Below are positions 63,956-64,000 of a DNA stretch of 64,000 nt, one piece after another. Source of the DNA: Chionis minor (lineage: Eukaryota > Chordata > Aves > Charadriiformes > Chionididae). The number at the start of each line of letters is the position of its first letter. The first letter of the stretch is position 1. The notes beneath the pieces are model-generated. The model saw only the letters and a list, made by a program, of their open reading frames with translations. It was not told the DNA's origin and did not search any database. The position numbers and the translations under genes were made by a program. Where the stretch lies: positions 1,240,001-1,304,000 of the forward strand of contig VZSF01008169.1 of the NCBI GenBank assembly GCA_013398295.1, written 5' to 3'.

Positions 63956-64000
63956 AATCTTTTTTTTTTTCTTCCCCGGACCATTCTATCCAGTTGGCAC

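Noticed and set aside
1..64000. tRNA, rRNA, microRNA, CRISPR, endogenous retrovirus or LTR elements
   Set aside because: Looked for cloverleaf, hairpin, direct-repeat and LTR signatures on both strands by eye and saw none that I could support.
1..64000. A previously undescribed multi-gene system
   Set aside because: The window is one known cytoskeletal gene, an intergenic region and a likely promoter. The unusual elements are splicing and assembly features rather than a new system.

Overview
The window is nuclear DNA from a bird, from a draft assembly. Protein-coding exons are short and split by kilobase introns with standard vertebrate splice sites. The interspersed repeats I can recognise are CR1 non-LTR retrotransposon pieces, with the characteristic avian tail (TAGATGATCTT...GGTC..TTCCAACC...ATTCTATGATTCT). 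I cannot name the species. Isolated n characters beside homopolymers or GC-rich sequence mark assembly edges.

From 1 to about 35.9 kb the + strand carries the 3' part of one gene, ABLIM1 (actin-binding LIM protein 1, limatin). Thirteen coding exons lie between 1237 and 28993. Joined, they give 379 uninterrupted codons plus a stop: the Ser/Pro-rich linker, a charged helical stretch, a second linker, and the complete C-terminal villin headpiece, the F-actin-binding module. The N-terminal LIM domains lie upstream of the window. All junction phases agree only if one exon is an 8-nt microexon (23206-23213). One intron begins with GC instead of GT (24546-24547). A 3'UTR of up to about 6.9 kb follows, with several possible poly(A) signals; the best distal one is AATAAA at 35879.

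From about 35.9 to 50.0 kb I find no gene, only low-complexity tracts. At 50.0-50.9 kb there is an 18-bp minisatellite, a CR1 tail, and then a dense CpG island broken by assembly gaps. In human, AFAP1L2 lies just downstream of ABLIM1 in the same orientation, so the island is plausibly that gene's promoter or first exon, but I could not find its coding start. From about 51.3 to 64 kb I see only non-coding sequence, possibly a first intron, ending in an inverted CR1 fragment.

I found no RNA genes, CRISPR, operons or novel multi-gene system. The most interesting items are splicing features of ABLIM1: the microexon, the GC-AG intron, an apparent exon duplication with symmetric cassette exons, and a short intron whose retention would remove the headpiece. 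The other notable item is the damaged CpG island.
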